A DNA stretch of 64,000 bases from a virus: positions 1 to 64,000 of IMG/VR virus record IMGVR_UViG_3300003322_000571; one strand, given 5' to 3'. How positions within the stretch are numbered: position 1 is the stretch's first letter; each line of letters starts with the position of its first letter. Position numbers and translations under genes: made by a program. Below, in pieces: positions 12,549 through 20,705 of this stretch. Below the pieces are notes generated by a model. It saw only the letters and a list, made by a program, of their open reading frames with translations. It was not told where the DNA came from and searched no databases.

Positions 12549-12592
12549 CATGTTGACAATGAGAGCGGGTTGCTCATATCATTGTCAACATG
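12549..12592 (+). promoter_or_regulatory. 14-bp perfect hairpin overlapping a promoter-like pair
   Basis: The arms 12549-12562 and 12579-12592 are exact inverted repeats; the loop contains a further GAGC/GCTC stem. TTGACA (12553-12558), 18-bp spacer and TATCAT (12577-12582) lie across it, so it could be an operator-covered promoter for the NAMPT gene. No T-run follows. The rest of 12504-12682 is empty. Confidence 0.5.
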
Positions 12593-12682
12593 TAGTAAAC
12601 AGAGCTTAACTGTACAAAAAGCAATCAACTACAACCAACCAGATAGACTGGTTGCGTACTATTCGCAAAGGAGTTTTGCACC

Positions 12683-14170
12683 ATGAATATTCGTCAATCC
12701 GAAGACATCATCCGTCGCCGCGCTGAACTGTGGGCTGAGCTGGAAGCTCTGGAAGATCCCCGCACAATCACGTCGCTTGCCGACAACCCCATCCTCGATA
12801 CTGACAGCTACAAGCTGTGCCACCAGGCAATGTACAACATTCTTGGTGTGACCAAGTCGTTCTCGTACATCGAGCCTCGAATTCACGACAAGACGATGTT
12901 CTTCGCAGGCCTTCAGATGTATCTGAAGCGTATGAAGCCGATCACGCACAAGATGGTTGATCAGGCGAAGGAATTCTTCGGCAAGCACATCATCGGTGGT
13001 GCTGAGATGTTCCCGGAAGCTGACTGGCGCCGTGTCGTCGATGAATTCGGTGGTTATCCTCCGATCAAGATTCGTGCACTGCCGGAAGGTACTGTGATCA
13101 AGTCGCGTAACGCGCTGGTCACGATCGAATGTGACGTTCCTGGCCTCAGCTGGCTCGCTGCGTACTACGAAACTGCGATCCTTCGCGCTGTGTGGTATCC
13201 GACGACCGTCGCTTCGAAGAGCTACGACATTCGTCAAATGCTTCGCAAGTTCGCTGAACAGACGAGCGATCTGTCTGTCGAAGAAGTCGTCATGTTCATG
13301 TACCATGACTTCGGTGCGCGTGGTGTGTCGAGTTTCGAATCTGCCGGCCTCGGTGGCGCAGCCCACATTCTTGCAGGGTCGTGGGGTACTGACACGATCA
13401 CAGGTGCGATCTTCGCCAACGAACTGTACGGCTCTGACATGAGCGCGTTCAGTGTGTTTGCTACGGAACACAGCATCATGACGATGCGTGGCCGTGAAGG
13501 TGAACTGCAGACGGTTCGTGACATCATCAAGACGTACAACAAGGGTCCTGGGACGATCGTGTCGATCGTTTCTGACGGGTACGACATCTTCAATCTTGCT
13601 GACCATTACTGCACGACGCTGAAGCAGGAAATCATCGACGCAGGTATTCGCCTTGTTGTTCGTCCTGACTCTGGTGATGCTGTTGACGTAATCTGCAAGC
13701 TGCTGCTGAAGTTCGAAGCAGCTTACGGCGTGACGGTCAACAGCAAGGGATACAAGGTGTTGAACACCGTTCGTATCCTGCAAGGTGACGGCCTGTCGAC
13801 GGTCGAAGATTTCGCCAAGATCGTTGGTGCGGTCATCGCTCTGGGATTCGGCATTGAGAACCTCGTGTTCGGTATGGGTGGTGGTCTCTTGCAGATCGTC
13901 AACCGTGACCTGTACAAGTTTGCGATGAAGACTTGTGCTGCGGAAGTCAACGGTCAGTGGATCGATGTGTTCAAGGATCCTGTTACTGACCAAGGAAAGC
14001 GCTCGAAGAAGGGTCGTCTGACGGTCGTCAAGCGCAACGATGAAGCGATCACCGTTCGCTTGGAAGAAGTACTGCCGACTGATGTCGAACTGATGCAAGA
14101 CGTGTGGTATGCCGGTACTCTGTACAAGAGCTACAACGTCGAACAGGTTCGTGCAAACAGCCGTGCATAA
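12683..14170 (+). CDS. nadV: nicotinamide phosphoribosyltransferase (NAMPT/NadV)
   Basis: 495 aa, full family length. Family hallmarks: DSYKLCHQ near residue 33, SYIEPR, the FHDFGARG-type block (YHDFGARGVSSFESAG, about 210-225), SVFATEHSIM with the catalytic-loop histidine, VSDGYDIFN, VVRPDSGD and the glycine-rich GFGIENLVFGMGGGLLQ. It makes nicotinamide mononucleotide from nicotinamide and PRPP. In phages this enzyme is the first step of NAD+ rebuilding, which defeats defence systems that destroy NAD. An adenylyltransferase partner is not in the window, but NAD kinase follows at 16141. Confidence 0.95.
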   Translation: MNIRQSEDIIRRRAELWAELEALEDPRTITSLADNPILDTDSYKLCHQAMYNILGVTKSFSYIEPRIHDKTMFFAGLQMYLKRMKPITHKMVDQAKEFFGKHIIGGAEMFPEADWRRVVDEFGGYPPIKIRALPEGTVIKSRNALVTIECDVPGLSWLAAYYETAILRAVWYPTTVASKSYDIRQMLRKFAEQTSDLSVEEVVMFMYHDFGARGVSSFESAGLGGAAHILAGSWGTDTITGAIFANELYGSDMSAFSVFATEHSIMTMRGREGELQTVRDIIKTYNKGPGTIVSIVSDGYDIFNLADHYCTTLKQEIIDAGIRLVVRPDSGDAVDVICKLLLKFEAAYGVTVNSKGYKVLNTVRILQGDGLSTVEDFAKIVGAVIALGFGIENLVFGMGGGLLQIVNRDLYKFAMKTCAAEVNGQWIDVFKDPVTDQGKRSKKGRLTVVKRNDEAITVRLEEVLPTDVELMQDVWYAGTLYKSYNVEQVRANSRA

Positions 14171-14201
14171 AGTTGCCCACTTCCAGGGTAACCTAGAATA
14201 T

Positions 14202-14230
14202 AGAGGGGTCAAAAGACCCCTCTTTTTATT
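14202..14230 (+). terminator. rho-independent terminator
   Basis: AGAGGGGTC, loop AAAA, GACCCCTCT, TTTTTATT directly after the NAMPT gene. Confidence 0.9.
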
Positions 14231-14241
14231 TGGAGAATCAA

Positions 14242-14481
14242 ATGGATATTTTCAACAAGCTGACTGCTCACCTGGACGTTGAACAGCTCCGTGAATTGGT
14301 CAAAGCTGCTGCTGAGAAAGAGTCTGACCGTCCCGTCGAATCGATCACTTTTAATGTCGAGAGTCGCTGTGAGGGATACGGAATGAATGAACGAATGGTT
14401 CAAGTGTTCACCGGTGCAACGATCGTGTTTGGTAAACAAACAGAGCAGTCGGTCACTTTTACTCGTGTTCAGAAGAAATGA
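14242..14481 (+). CDS. hypothetical protein, 79 aa
   Basis: Start ATG 14242 with TTGGAGAATCAA upstream, located in the terminator's wake. A soluble protein with an N-terminal helix (IFNKLTAHLDVEQLRELVK) and beta-type second half. Unrecognised. Confidence 0.6.
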   Translation: MDIFNKLTAHLDVEQLRELVKAAAEKESDRPVESITFNVESRCEGYGMNERMVQVFTGATIVFGKQTEQSVTFTRVQKK

Positions 14482-14497
14482 CCAAATAAATGAACTG

Positions 14498-14526
14498 TTG
14501 TTAACCTAATTATTTTAGGTTACTAT
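14498..14526 (+). promoter_or_regulatory. sigma70-type promoter for the PEP-CTERM genes
   Basis: TTGTTA (14498-14503), 17-bp spacer, TACTAT (14521-14526), 38 bases before the start codon. Confidence 0.5.
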
Positions 14527-14563
14527 GTTCTACCTTTAATTGCTCTTTAGGAGGAGGTTTTTT

Positions 14564-15220
14564 ATGAAGGCTTTGATTTCTCTTGCGCTCGCACTGGCGG
14601 CAAGCACAGCAGCTGTTGCTGCACCGGTCACTTCGAACGTGACCGTTGACGGTTTCGCGTACGGTTCTCGTTCTGTCGAATATGACACGAACAAGGCTGA
14701 CGGGCTTGCAGCGGCTGGTGGGTTCAACATCACGTCCGGCAACCAGTCGTTCCTGGCGTACTGCATCGAACTGACGCAAAATACGTACTTCGGTGCGATC
14801 AATACGTACACGTCGCTTTCGCCGTCGTCGTACTTCAGCAGCTCGAAGGTGTCGACTGATCTCGGTCGCCTGTTCGGTACGTTCGGCTCGTCGATTAACA
14901 CGACCGACGAGTCTGCTGCTTTCCAGATGGCAGTCTGGGAAATTGTGTACGAGAACGGCAATGGCAACAACAAGTACGATGTGACGAAGGGGTCTGCGCA
15001 GTTCAACAGCTTCTCCGCTGTTGAGACGCAAGCGAACTACTACCTGTCGCATCTCGGCAACACGTCGTCTTCGCTGACCGTGTTCTCGAACGGTAAATAC
15101 CAGGATCTGATCGCCGCCGTCGTGCCGACCAGCCCGGTTCCGGAACCTTCGTCGATCGCTTTGATCGGCGCTGGTCTCGCTGCTCTCGGCTTCGTTGCCC
15201 GCCGTAAGAAGGCAAACTAA
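14564..15220 (+). CDS. PEP-CTERM surface protein
   Basis: 218 aa. Signal peptide MKALISLALALAASTAAVAA, a Ser/Thr-rich beta-type body with a YCIEL motif, and a C-terminal PEP-CTERM sorting signal: PVPEPSS, a hydrophobic helix and basic RRKK. In hosts, exosortase removes this tail and the protein goes to the envelope or extracellular matrix. GC content and codon use are more host-like than neighbouring genes, which suggests recent transfer from a host. GGAGGAGG precedes the ATG. A purpose in infection is unknown: surface masking, adhesion or superinfection exclusion are possible. Confidence 0.9.
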   Translation: MKALISLALALAASTAAVAAPVTSNVTVDGFAYGSRSVEYDTNKADGLAAAGGFNITSGNQSFLAYCIELTQNTYFGAINTYTSLSPSSYFSSSKVSTDLGRLFGTFGSSINTTDESAAFQMAVWEIVYENGNGNNKYDVTKGSAQFNSFSAVETQANYYLSHLGNTSSSLTVFSNGKYQDLIAAVVPTSPVPEPSSIALIGAGLAALGFVARRKKAN

Positions 15221-15247
15221 GTCTGACCTCAACAAGTAGGAGTGTAT

Positions 15248-16069
15248 ATGTACAAGTGCATGTTTGCGTTTGTCGCTCTGATCTTCAGTGCGTCGACGTT
15301 TGCTGCTGCACCGCAGGTCGTTCCTACTTGTTCGTGGGATCAACCTGGACAAAACCGCTTCACCGGTAACGTCATTGCAGCAGTCGACAACTACAAGGAC
15401 ATCCCTGTAGAGACGCGCGAAAAGCTCAAAAAGCGGCTCGCCAATCCAAAGAATTACGACGACAACGTCGTAATCAAGCGTAACGGAATCGTAGGCTCTA
15501 AGCAATACGATTCTGAACTGTCGCAGATGCATTTCGGTGCAAACAAAGTGTGCCAATCGGTCACACGTGACAAGTGGAAGGAAGACCAAGAAGAACGCGG
15601 TCTTGTGTTCTGTGAAGATGGTTACTGCGTCGTGTTGCCGACTGTATGTGGCAATTTGTCGCGTGTCAATCGTCGTGGATCACTTGGCGGTGGAGCTCCT
15701 GGTGAACACGGTGGTGCCCCGTACGAAGAACTTGCTTACATGCCAGCTCTTCCACCGGAATTGACAACGTTTGCAAATCCGCAAGATCCGTTCGAACCTT
15801 TGCCGGTGTTGAATCCACCACTCCTGCCAACTGATCCATTGTTTGGACCAGGACCTGGAGGTGGTTGGAATGGTGGCTGGTACAATCCACCGGCTGTTGT
15901 GTTCTTCCCGCCGGTCATCTTGCCGCCTGGTAAACCACCGTTCGTTGGACCACCAACTCCACCTGTGATCAATCCACCGACTACACCAGTTCCTGAGCCT
16001 GAAACCTGGGCACTGATGATTATCGGAATCGTAGCACTCGTAGCTGCGAAGAAACTGAAGGGCCGCTAA
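15248..16069 (+). CDS. MHFG-family PEP-CTERM protein
   Basis: 273 aa. Signal peptide (FVALIFSASTFAAA), a conserved domain with SQMHFGANKVCQSV and CEDGYCVVLPTVCGNLSRV (the MHFG signature and paired cysteines), then a Pro/Gly-rich stretch and PVPEPETWALM plus helix and KKLKGR, a PEP-CTERM tail. Start ATG 15248 lies after GTAGGAGTGTAT. It forms a two-gene unit with 14564, bounded by its own promoter and terminator. To my knowledge the MHFG family is a betaproteobacterial one, pointing to the host. Confidence 0.88.
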   Translation: MYKCMFAFVALIFSASTFAAAPQVVPTCSWDQPGQNRFTGNVIAAVDNYKDIPVETREKLKKRLANPKNYDDNVVIKRNGIVGSKQYDSELSQMHFGANKVCQSVTRDKWKEDQEERGLVFCEDGYCVVLPTVCGNLSRVNRRGSLGGGAPGEHGGAPYEELAYMPALPPELTTFANPQDPFEPLPVLNPPLLPTDPLFGPGPGGGWNGGWYNPPAVVFFPPVILPPGKPPFVGPPTPPVINPPTTPVPEPETWALMIIGIVALVAAKKLKGR

Positions 16070-16080
16070 GGCCCTTTTTC
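16059..16080 (+). terminator. rho-independent terminator
   Basis: GGGCC, loop GCTAA, GGCCC, TTTTTC. The stop codon of the MHFG gene lies in the loop. Confidence 0.85.
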
Positions 16081-16088
16081 TTTGCTTG

Positions 16089-16117
16089 TTGAATTGAATT
16101 ACGGGTCATTCTATACT
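16089..16117 (+). promoter_or_regulatory. sigma70-type promoter upstream of nadK
   Basis: TTGAAT (16089-16094), 17-bp spacer, TATACT (16112-16117); start codon 24 bases later. Confidence 0.65.
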
Positions 16118-16140
16118 GGACGTTACTTTCTGGAGATTCC

Positions 16141-16983
16141 ATGTTTGCCAACATCGTCGCTGTTCCGAAGCTGAATGCACCCGATTCACGAGATGTGCTC
16201 GGATTGGTCAGCCATTCCAAACTAGCTGCACACGAACTGGGAATCAACTGCGAAGTATACGATCCGCAAAAGTCCTACGAAGGTACTACACTGTACCTGG
16301 CACTGGGCGGCGATGGCACAATGATCCATGCAATGAAGCTCGCGACCCAACATGGTGATGATGGATATGCGTACGGGATCAACCTTGGTAATGTTGGATT
16401 CTTGACGGAGCTCGGCTTGCGTGAGTTCCCGTACTTTGAACTGTACGACACGTTGATCGATCTGTTTAAGTTCGACAGTATGTACTACGAAGAGAGGATC
16501 GTCATTGAGACGACCGAACCGTATTCGTTGTCGGTCAACGAAGTTTCAATTTCTCAGCTGTATGCTGACGCAATGATTACGTACAGTCTTCGTGTTGATG
16601 GCCAAGATGCAGGCATTCACAAAGCGAACAGTCTTCTGATCGCTACTTCAACTGGTTCCACTGCCTATGCATTGTCGGCGGGTGGCGCTTTGATGACACC
16701 GACGCTGAAAGCGCTTCAGCTTGTTCCCGTCGCTCCAATTAAACTGACAGCTCGTCCGATCATTGTTCCGCACGATGCAAAGATTCAGGTTGAGGTGTGG
16801 GGCGAAGGTATTGCTGTCCGCACTGATGGCCAAGTGTTGATGCGGAGTTCTGATGTGTGGACAGAAAGCAATCCGTTCAAACTGACGCTGACGTCACACA
16901 ACAAGTTCGCCAAGGTTCTGCACAAGAATGGTTGGAATTTCTTTGATGTTCTCGCGGAGAAACTCGGATGGATGAAGAAGTGA
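16141..16983 (+). CDS. nadK: NAD kinase
   Basis: 280 aa, typical for bacterial NAD kinase. ALGGDGTMIHAMKLAT (about residues 55-70) carries the GGDGT motif, followed by GINLGNVGFLTEL, the NEVSI segment, HKANSLLIATSTGSTAYALSAGG (region), and PIIVPHDAKI. It converts NAD to NADP with ATP. In this context it would protect or redirect the NAD pool produced by NAMPT, or supply NADPH for nucleotide synthesis. It overlaps the NADAR gene by 16 bases, and is preceded by its own promoter. Confidence 0.95.
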   Translation: MFANIVAVPKLNAPDSRDVLGLVSHSKLAAHELGINCEVYDPQKSYEGTTLYLALGGDGTMIHAMKLATQHGDDGYAYGINLGNVGFLTELGLREFPYFELYDTLIDLFKFDSMYYEERIVIETTEPYSLSVNEVSISQLYADAMITYSLRVDGQDAGIHKANSLLIATSTGSTAYALSAGGALMTPTLKALQLVPVAPIKLTARPIIVPHDAKIQVEVWGEGIAVRTDGQVLMRSSDVWTESNPFKLTLTSHNKFAKVLHKNGWNFFDVLAEKLGWMKK

Positions 16984-17576
16984 AGTACGATTGGGAGAAA
17001 CTGCGGGACGAATTCAGTAAACACACAGTTAGGCATCCGACACTGATAGCAGTGATGCCACTTGTAGACCCACCTCGAGTGTTGAGTAGCCAAACTCCAG
17101 GCATTTATCCTGACAGAGACTACAGTCTCAAACGTATGTTGGACGCACCGATTATTGAGTTCAAGGACAAATACCATTTCCTGTCAAACTTCCACACTTC
17201 GGAGTTTGAATGGAGAGGAATTGTTTGGCCTAACGCAGAAGCTGCATACCAATCCGCGAAATCGGATAATCCGGCAGATTGGGAACGGTTCTCGAAGTTC
17301 ACCAATCCTGTTGTAGCAAAACGCGCCGGTAAGCAACTGAACCTTCGTTCAGATTGGGAGAAGGTCAAGATCCGGATTATGCTTGAAATTGTCCTGGCGA
17401 AATTCAGTCAGAACGATGAGTTGAAGCAACTATTGCTTGATACAGGTGACGCTCATCTTGAAGAAGGTAATTACTGGGGCGATAGGATTTGGGGTGTTAG
17501 CCCCGCGGGTTCAGGCCGAGGTCATAACTACCTCGGTCAAATTTTGATGCAAGTGAGGTCATATCTTCGTGGCTGA
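16968..17576 (+). CDS. NADAR domain protein (YbiA type)
   Basis: 202 aa. After an N-terminal extension of about 60 residues comes the NADAR domain: FLSNFHTSEFEW, WPNAEAAYQSAK, AKRAGKQLNLRSDW, a long helix with KFSQNDELKQLLLDTG, YWGDRIWGV and GHNYLGQILM. NADAR enzymes cleave N-glycosidic bonds in ADP-ribose-like substrates and can reverse ADP-ribosylation. Translationally coupled to NAD kinase, so probably part of NAD/ADP-ribose handling against host defence. Confidence 0.85.
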   Translation: MDEEVKYDWEKLRDEFSKHTVRHPTLIAVMPLVDPPRVLSSQTPGIYPDRDYSLKRMLDAPIIEFKDKYHFLSNFHTSEFEWRGIVWPNAEAAYQSAKSDNPADWERFSKFTNPVVAKRAGKQLNLRSDWEKVKIRIMLEIVLAKFSQNDELKQLLLDTGDAHLEEGNYWGDRIWGVSPAGSGRGHNYLGQILMQVRSYLRG

Positions 17577-17604
17577 TAAATGGTATGCTGGAATTGGCCG
17601 CTAA
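17569..17604 (+). pseudogene. left-over 5' end of the SLOG gene
   Basis: A GTG at 17569 reads VADKWYAGIGR and stops at TAA 17602-17604. The intact SLOG gene at 18170 contains KRWYAGVGSR at its N-terminus. This short frame is thus the former start of the SLOG gene, cut off by insertion of the HNH gene. Confidence 0.7.
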
Positions 17605-17624
17605 ATACCCGCATAGGAGGGTAT
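17601..17624 (+). promoter_or_regulatory. late promoter-like element and hairpin covering the HNH ribosome binding site
   Basis: CTAAATA (17601-17607), then ATACCC (17605-17610) pairs with GGGTAT (17619-17624) and takes in part of AGGAGG. The start codon follows immediately at 17625. Confidence 0.55.
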
Positions 17625-18209
17625 ATGGGACATACGCGATCTAGCACACCACGAGAACTCGAAATTCGTACAGAAAATAGGTACACTTTACATCCGCAGG
17701 ATAAGAAACGATGTACTAAGTGTGAGATGTTATATGTTGGTATAGCTGCTAACTTTGATATTCACCACAAGAAAGTTGATGGTACGGTAGTATACGCAGG
17801 TCAATGTAGAACCTGTTTAGCATCTGTAAGAGCAGAACGGACACATCGGTACAAGCAAGATATTAACTTGTACGTTCGGAGATTCCTACCAGCTGTTCGT
17901 TGCAGGGCGAAAGAAGAAGCATTACAATTTGATTTAGATGCAGAATGGTTAGTTGAGATATGGGCTCGTCAAGACGGAAGATGTTACTACACCAATGATC
18001 TGTTAGATCTATCAGCAACTACGGAAAAAGGTAGTCATCCACATCTCAATTTTCCTTCGTTGGACAGACGTATTCCCGCGGAAGGGTACGTTAAGGAAAA
18101 TGTAGTGTGGACGTCGTACGGTGTAAACCGCATGAAAAATAACTTGACTGACACACAGTTCATAGAATTATGCAAGACAGTAACGTTAAACGTTGGTACG
18201 CAGGAGTAG
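17625..18209 (+). CDS. HNH-type homing endonuclease
   Basis: 194 aa. CTKCEMLY and CRTC give zinc-binding pairs; the C-terminal half has GRCYYTNDLL, a SLDRRIPAEGY segment and NRMKNNLT, as seen in phage HNH endonucleases with degenerate H motifs. Start ATG 17625 has ATAGGAGGGTAT. The gene lies inside the 5' end of the SLOG gene, and its last 40 bases overlap the new SLOG start. Confidence 0.75.
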   Translation: MGHTRSSTPRELEIRTENRYTLHPQDKKRCTKCEMLYVGIAANFDIHHKKVDGTVVYAGQCRTCLASVRAERTHRYKQDINLYVRRFLPAVRCRAKEEALQFDLDAEWLVEIWARQDGRCYYTNDLLDLSATTEKGSHPHLNFPSLDRRIPAEGYVKENVVWTSYGVNRMKNNLTDTQFIELCKTVTLNVGTQE

Positions 18210-18721
18210 GAAGTAGGTCTACACCCGATTCCGTATTAGAATTGATGCGTGAGTTTGCCTTTCAAGCAGCTTACACATATGACTGGGGTCTTCGTTCGGG
18301 AGCAGCACCAGGCGCTGATAGCGCATTTGAAGTTGGTGCAGTTGATGCGGTCGGAGATTGTGAAATCTTCCTGCCGTGGAAAGGGTTTGCGGGACATACG
18401 TCGCAGCTGACCACGTCACTTCCGAATGCACACAAGATCGCTGCAGCAATCCATCCCGTGTGGTTCAAGCTAAAACCAGCTGCTCGTGAGCTGGTTGCTC
18501 GGAACATGCACCAGATTCTTGGTCCTAACCTCGATAACCCTGTCAAGTTTGTCGTTTGCTGGACCAAGGATGGTTGTGAAACAATCGAAGATTATTCGAT
18601 TACGACGGGTGGGACAGGAACAGCAATCGCTTGTGCTTCCGCACGAAACATCCCCGTTTTCAACTTGAAGAACCGCGGACGACTGGAAGCAGCGTACGCA
18701 TTTATGAAAGGATCGGTATGA
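18170..18721 (+). CDS. SLOG/DprA-like nucleotide-binding protein
   Basis: 183 aa. GVGSRSTPDSVLELM near the N-terminus, GLRSGAAPGADSAFEVGA and the FLPWKGF stretch form the Rossmann-type SLOG fold; PVKFVVCWTKDG and GGTGTAIACASARNIPVFN complete it. SLOG domains bind nucleotide-derived ligands, including NAD-derived signals in Thoeris and related defence systems. A phage copy next to NADAR and NAD kinase may sense or sequester such signals (inference). Start is inside the preceding HNH frame because the original start was displaced. Confidence 0.8.
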   Translation: MQDSNVKRWYAGVGSRSTPDSVLELMREFAFQAAYTYDWGLRSGAAPGADSAFEVGAVDAVGDCEIFLPWKGFAGHTSQLTTSLPNAHKIAAAIHPVWFKLKPAARELVARNMHQILGPNLDNPVKFVVCWTKDGCETIEDYSITTGGTGTAIACASARNIPVFNLKNRGRLEAAYAFMKGSV

Positions 18722-19431
18722 TCATTATTGGTATTATTGCAGCGTTGTTGATCGTTGATTTGTTCTTGCTCGTGCGAGAACGGTTCTACTGGGCTCTCAC
18801 GTTGTACATTGCAGCAATTGCTGTTGCTGTTCACAAAATTGACGGCGTCCAGGAATTCATTCTCAGCAATGGTATCTGGGGTATTGTCAGCGCAGCTGGT
18901 GTATATCTGGCAATCGGTGGTCTCGTGTCAATTCTGAAGTGGTATCAACGTATTCGCAAGTACGGCGTCAAGCTGAAAGCAACAGTTGAGAAGTTCAATA
19001 CATCGTACAAGAATCCTGAACCAAAGCCCGGCGTTGAAAAGACTGTTGATGAGCCAGTTGCAGGTATTCCGATCAAGACGAAGCAGACGCAACCTAAGCA
19101 GTTTACTACCGAAGAATTGACGATCGCACGTCGCAAGGCATTGTATGACAAGCTGTATTCAGCTGGCCTATTGAAAGACGCAGACATTTCTCTTGCGCCG
19201 AGCGAAAAAGTTCTGCTCGACGAACAACTGTTCAAAGATGCAATCACTCCTCGTGCAAGCTGCAACAAGGAACGCATCACGATGTGGATTCTGTTGTGGC
19301 CGTTCGTCGCCGTTACATTCTTCGTGGAAGACTTCCTCGGCAACCTCGCTACATGGATGATGGAGCTGCTTAACGGCGTGTACAGCAAGATCGCCCGTAA
19401 CGCTGTCGACCAAAACATTGGAGAGATCTAA
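18718..19431 (+). CDS. membrane protein, 237 aa
   Basis: Start ATG 18718 overlaps the SLOG stop (ATGA). Two or three N-terminal membrane helices (residues 1-70), a cytoplasmic helical region with lysine-rich linker, then another hydrophobic stretch (ITMWILLWPFVAVTFFVEDF). No family recognised. Coupling to the SLOG gene suggests a joint function, possibly a membrane effector or anchor. Confidence 0.65.
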   Translation: MIIIGIIAALLIVDLFLLVRERFYWALTLYIAAIAVAVHKIDGVQEFILSNGIWGIVSAAGVYLAIGGLVSILKWYQRIRKYGVKLKATVEKFNTSYKNPEPKPGVEKTVDEPVAGIPIKTKQTQPKQFTTEELTIARRKALYDKLYSAGLLKDADISLAPSEKVLLDEQLFKDAITPRASCNKERITMWILLWPFVAVTFFVEDFLGNLATWMMELLNGVYSKIARNAVDQNIGEI

Positions 19432-19943
19432 TGAGCACAGCACAAGAAGTTGTGCTGGTTGAACAAACAATTCCGGAGGCCGTCAAACAAGATACTGATG
19501 CTGCCCTCCGTGTAATTGACGAAGCCCGTGCACACGGTTTTGTTATCTACCTCGGTGGTTCACGCAGAATGGCCGAGCGTTCCCCTGAATTAGTTTTGAT
19601 CAATCAGGAAACTGATTATGATTTCTACGTTCAGAATAGCCCTGAAATCGAACACTTTTTGATCGACAAAGGGTTTCAGTATAGTGATCGTACGAGGAAG
19701 GTCCAGCAAGGACTACAATCGTATGATTTCGATACGAGCACGGTTCTTGTTTTGAAACAAGGTCGTGTAGAGATTTCACTCCGTAAGGACGTTAATCTGT
19801 ACAGGACAGTGTTTGAAAACATAGATCCGTATGTTTACCAAACGGTGTTGTGGAAATCCTCTCCGCACCAACCGAACCGTGAACTGATTCAACCCATCTT
19901 TAACACTTTTCTTTCTATCGCAAGCGCTGCGAAAGGTCTTTGA
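19431..19943 (+). CDS. nucleotidyltransferase-fold protein
   Basis: 170 aa. YLGGSRRMAERSP followed by TDYDFYVQ resembles the GS...DxD active-site strand of the Pol-beta nucleotidyltransferase fold; LRKDVNLYRTVFENIDP is a plausible third acidic region. Similar stand-alone proteins occur in large phages without known substrate. It starts on the stop codon of the membrane protein. Confidence 0.6.
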   Translation: MSTAQEVVLVEQTIPEAVKQDTDAALRVIDEARAHGFVIYLGGSRRMAERSPELVLINQETDYDFYVQNSPEIEHFLIDKGFQYSDRTRKVQQGLQSYDFDTSTVLVLKQGRVEISLRKDVNLYRTVFENIDPYVYQTVLWKSSPHQPNRELIQPIFNTFLSIASAAKGL

Positions 19944-19945
19944 TT

Positions 19946-20221
19946 ATGCTGTACATTGCTGCCGACAAGCGCAACCTGTTTGATAATGCCATCCACACTA
20001 CTCTCCAAGCTCTTCGTGAGGCAGAGTGTGATTTCGATGACAAGGATTATGAATCAAACGTTGGTTATCTGATTCTCCACCTGCTGAAGACGACTCACTC
20101 TGCTGACAAGAGTTCTGACGATGTGATTCGTGCACTAGGTGTTCTCGAGACGGTCAAGATGGAATACATGCGCACAATCGGTATTCCAGTAGCAAAACAA
20201 CAACAGTACGACGTCGAATAA
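19946..20221 (+). CDS. hypothetical protein, 91 aa
   Basis: Helical soluble protein with conserved-looking Asp/Lys pairs. ATG 19946 is chosen over an in-frame TTG six bases earlier. Overlap-free, two bases after the previous stop. Unrecognised. Confidence 0.6.
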   Translation: MLYIAADKRNLFDNAIHTTLQALREAECDFDDKDYESNVGYLILHLLKTTHSADKSSDDVIRALGVLETVKMEYMRTIGIPVAKQQQYDVE

Positions 20222-20242
20222 CTCGCTGAAGTTCTGTTAAGG

Positions 20243-20298
20243 AACCCCTTGTTGGTCGTTGCATATATAACGTATGTAACCATCAACAAGGGGTTTTT
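20243..20298 (+). terminator. terminator-like hairpin with long loop
   Basis: AACCCCTTGTTG (20243-20254) pairs with CAACAAGGGGTT (20284-20295), followed by TTTTCTT; the 29-nt loop is unusually long. The next gene starts four bases on, so it may also control that gene. Confidence 0.65.
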
Positions 20299-20301
20299 CT
20301 T

Positions 20302-20481
20302 ATGTTTACTGAAGTTCAACAGACGCTTTATTCGATTCGCGTTAATGGCCGCGTTGTTGCCAGCAATCTCCCTTCACGTCAACTTGCAGAAGCACAGCTG
20401 CTCACGTTGCCAGCAGAGCAACGTGCTCTCGCAGAAATCGTGCCTGTAACCGCTGACGGTCGTTCTCTCCTTCTCGGGTAA
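20302..20481 (+). CDS. small protein, 59 aa
   Basis: Begins MFTEVQQTLYSIRVNGRVVA. The ribosome binding site would be the G-rich arm of the upstream hairpin (AAGGGG), so translation may depend on hairpin opening. Unrecognised. Confidence 0.6.
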   Translation: MFTEVQQTLYSIRVNGRVVASNLPSRQLAEAQLLTLPAEQRALAEIVPVTADGRSLLLG

Positions 20482-20549
20482 TTTTTGCCGAACATGGGGC
20501 ACTTTTTGTAAATAGGAACGGATTTTCTGACCTATAAAGAAAGTGCTCG

Positions 20550-20705
20550 ATGGACATCCTTACTACTACCGATCTACTCGAAACCATCAACGAAGTTATT
20601 CGTACGTTGGAGGCAGACGAGAGTGTGTTTTATATCGCTTTGGACGTCGCTCATCAACTGAGAGATGAGGTTCAACAAGCTTTGGCTGAATGCAGCGAAG
20701 ACTGA
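20550..20705 (+). CDS. small helical protein, 51 aa
   Basis: MDILTTTDLLETINEVIRTL, an all-helical peptide with an acidic end. AAGAAAGTGCTCG precedes the ATG. Unrecognised; frame otherwise unsupported. Confidence 0.5.
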   Translation: MDILTTTDLLETINEVIRTLEADESVFYIALDVAHQLRDEVQQALAECSED

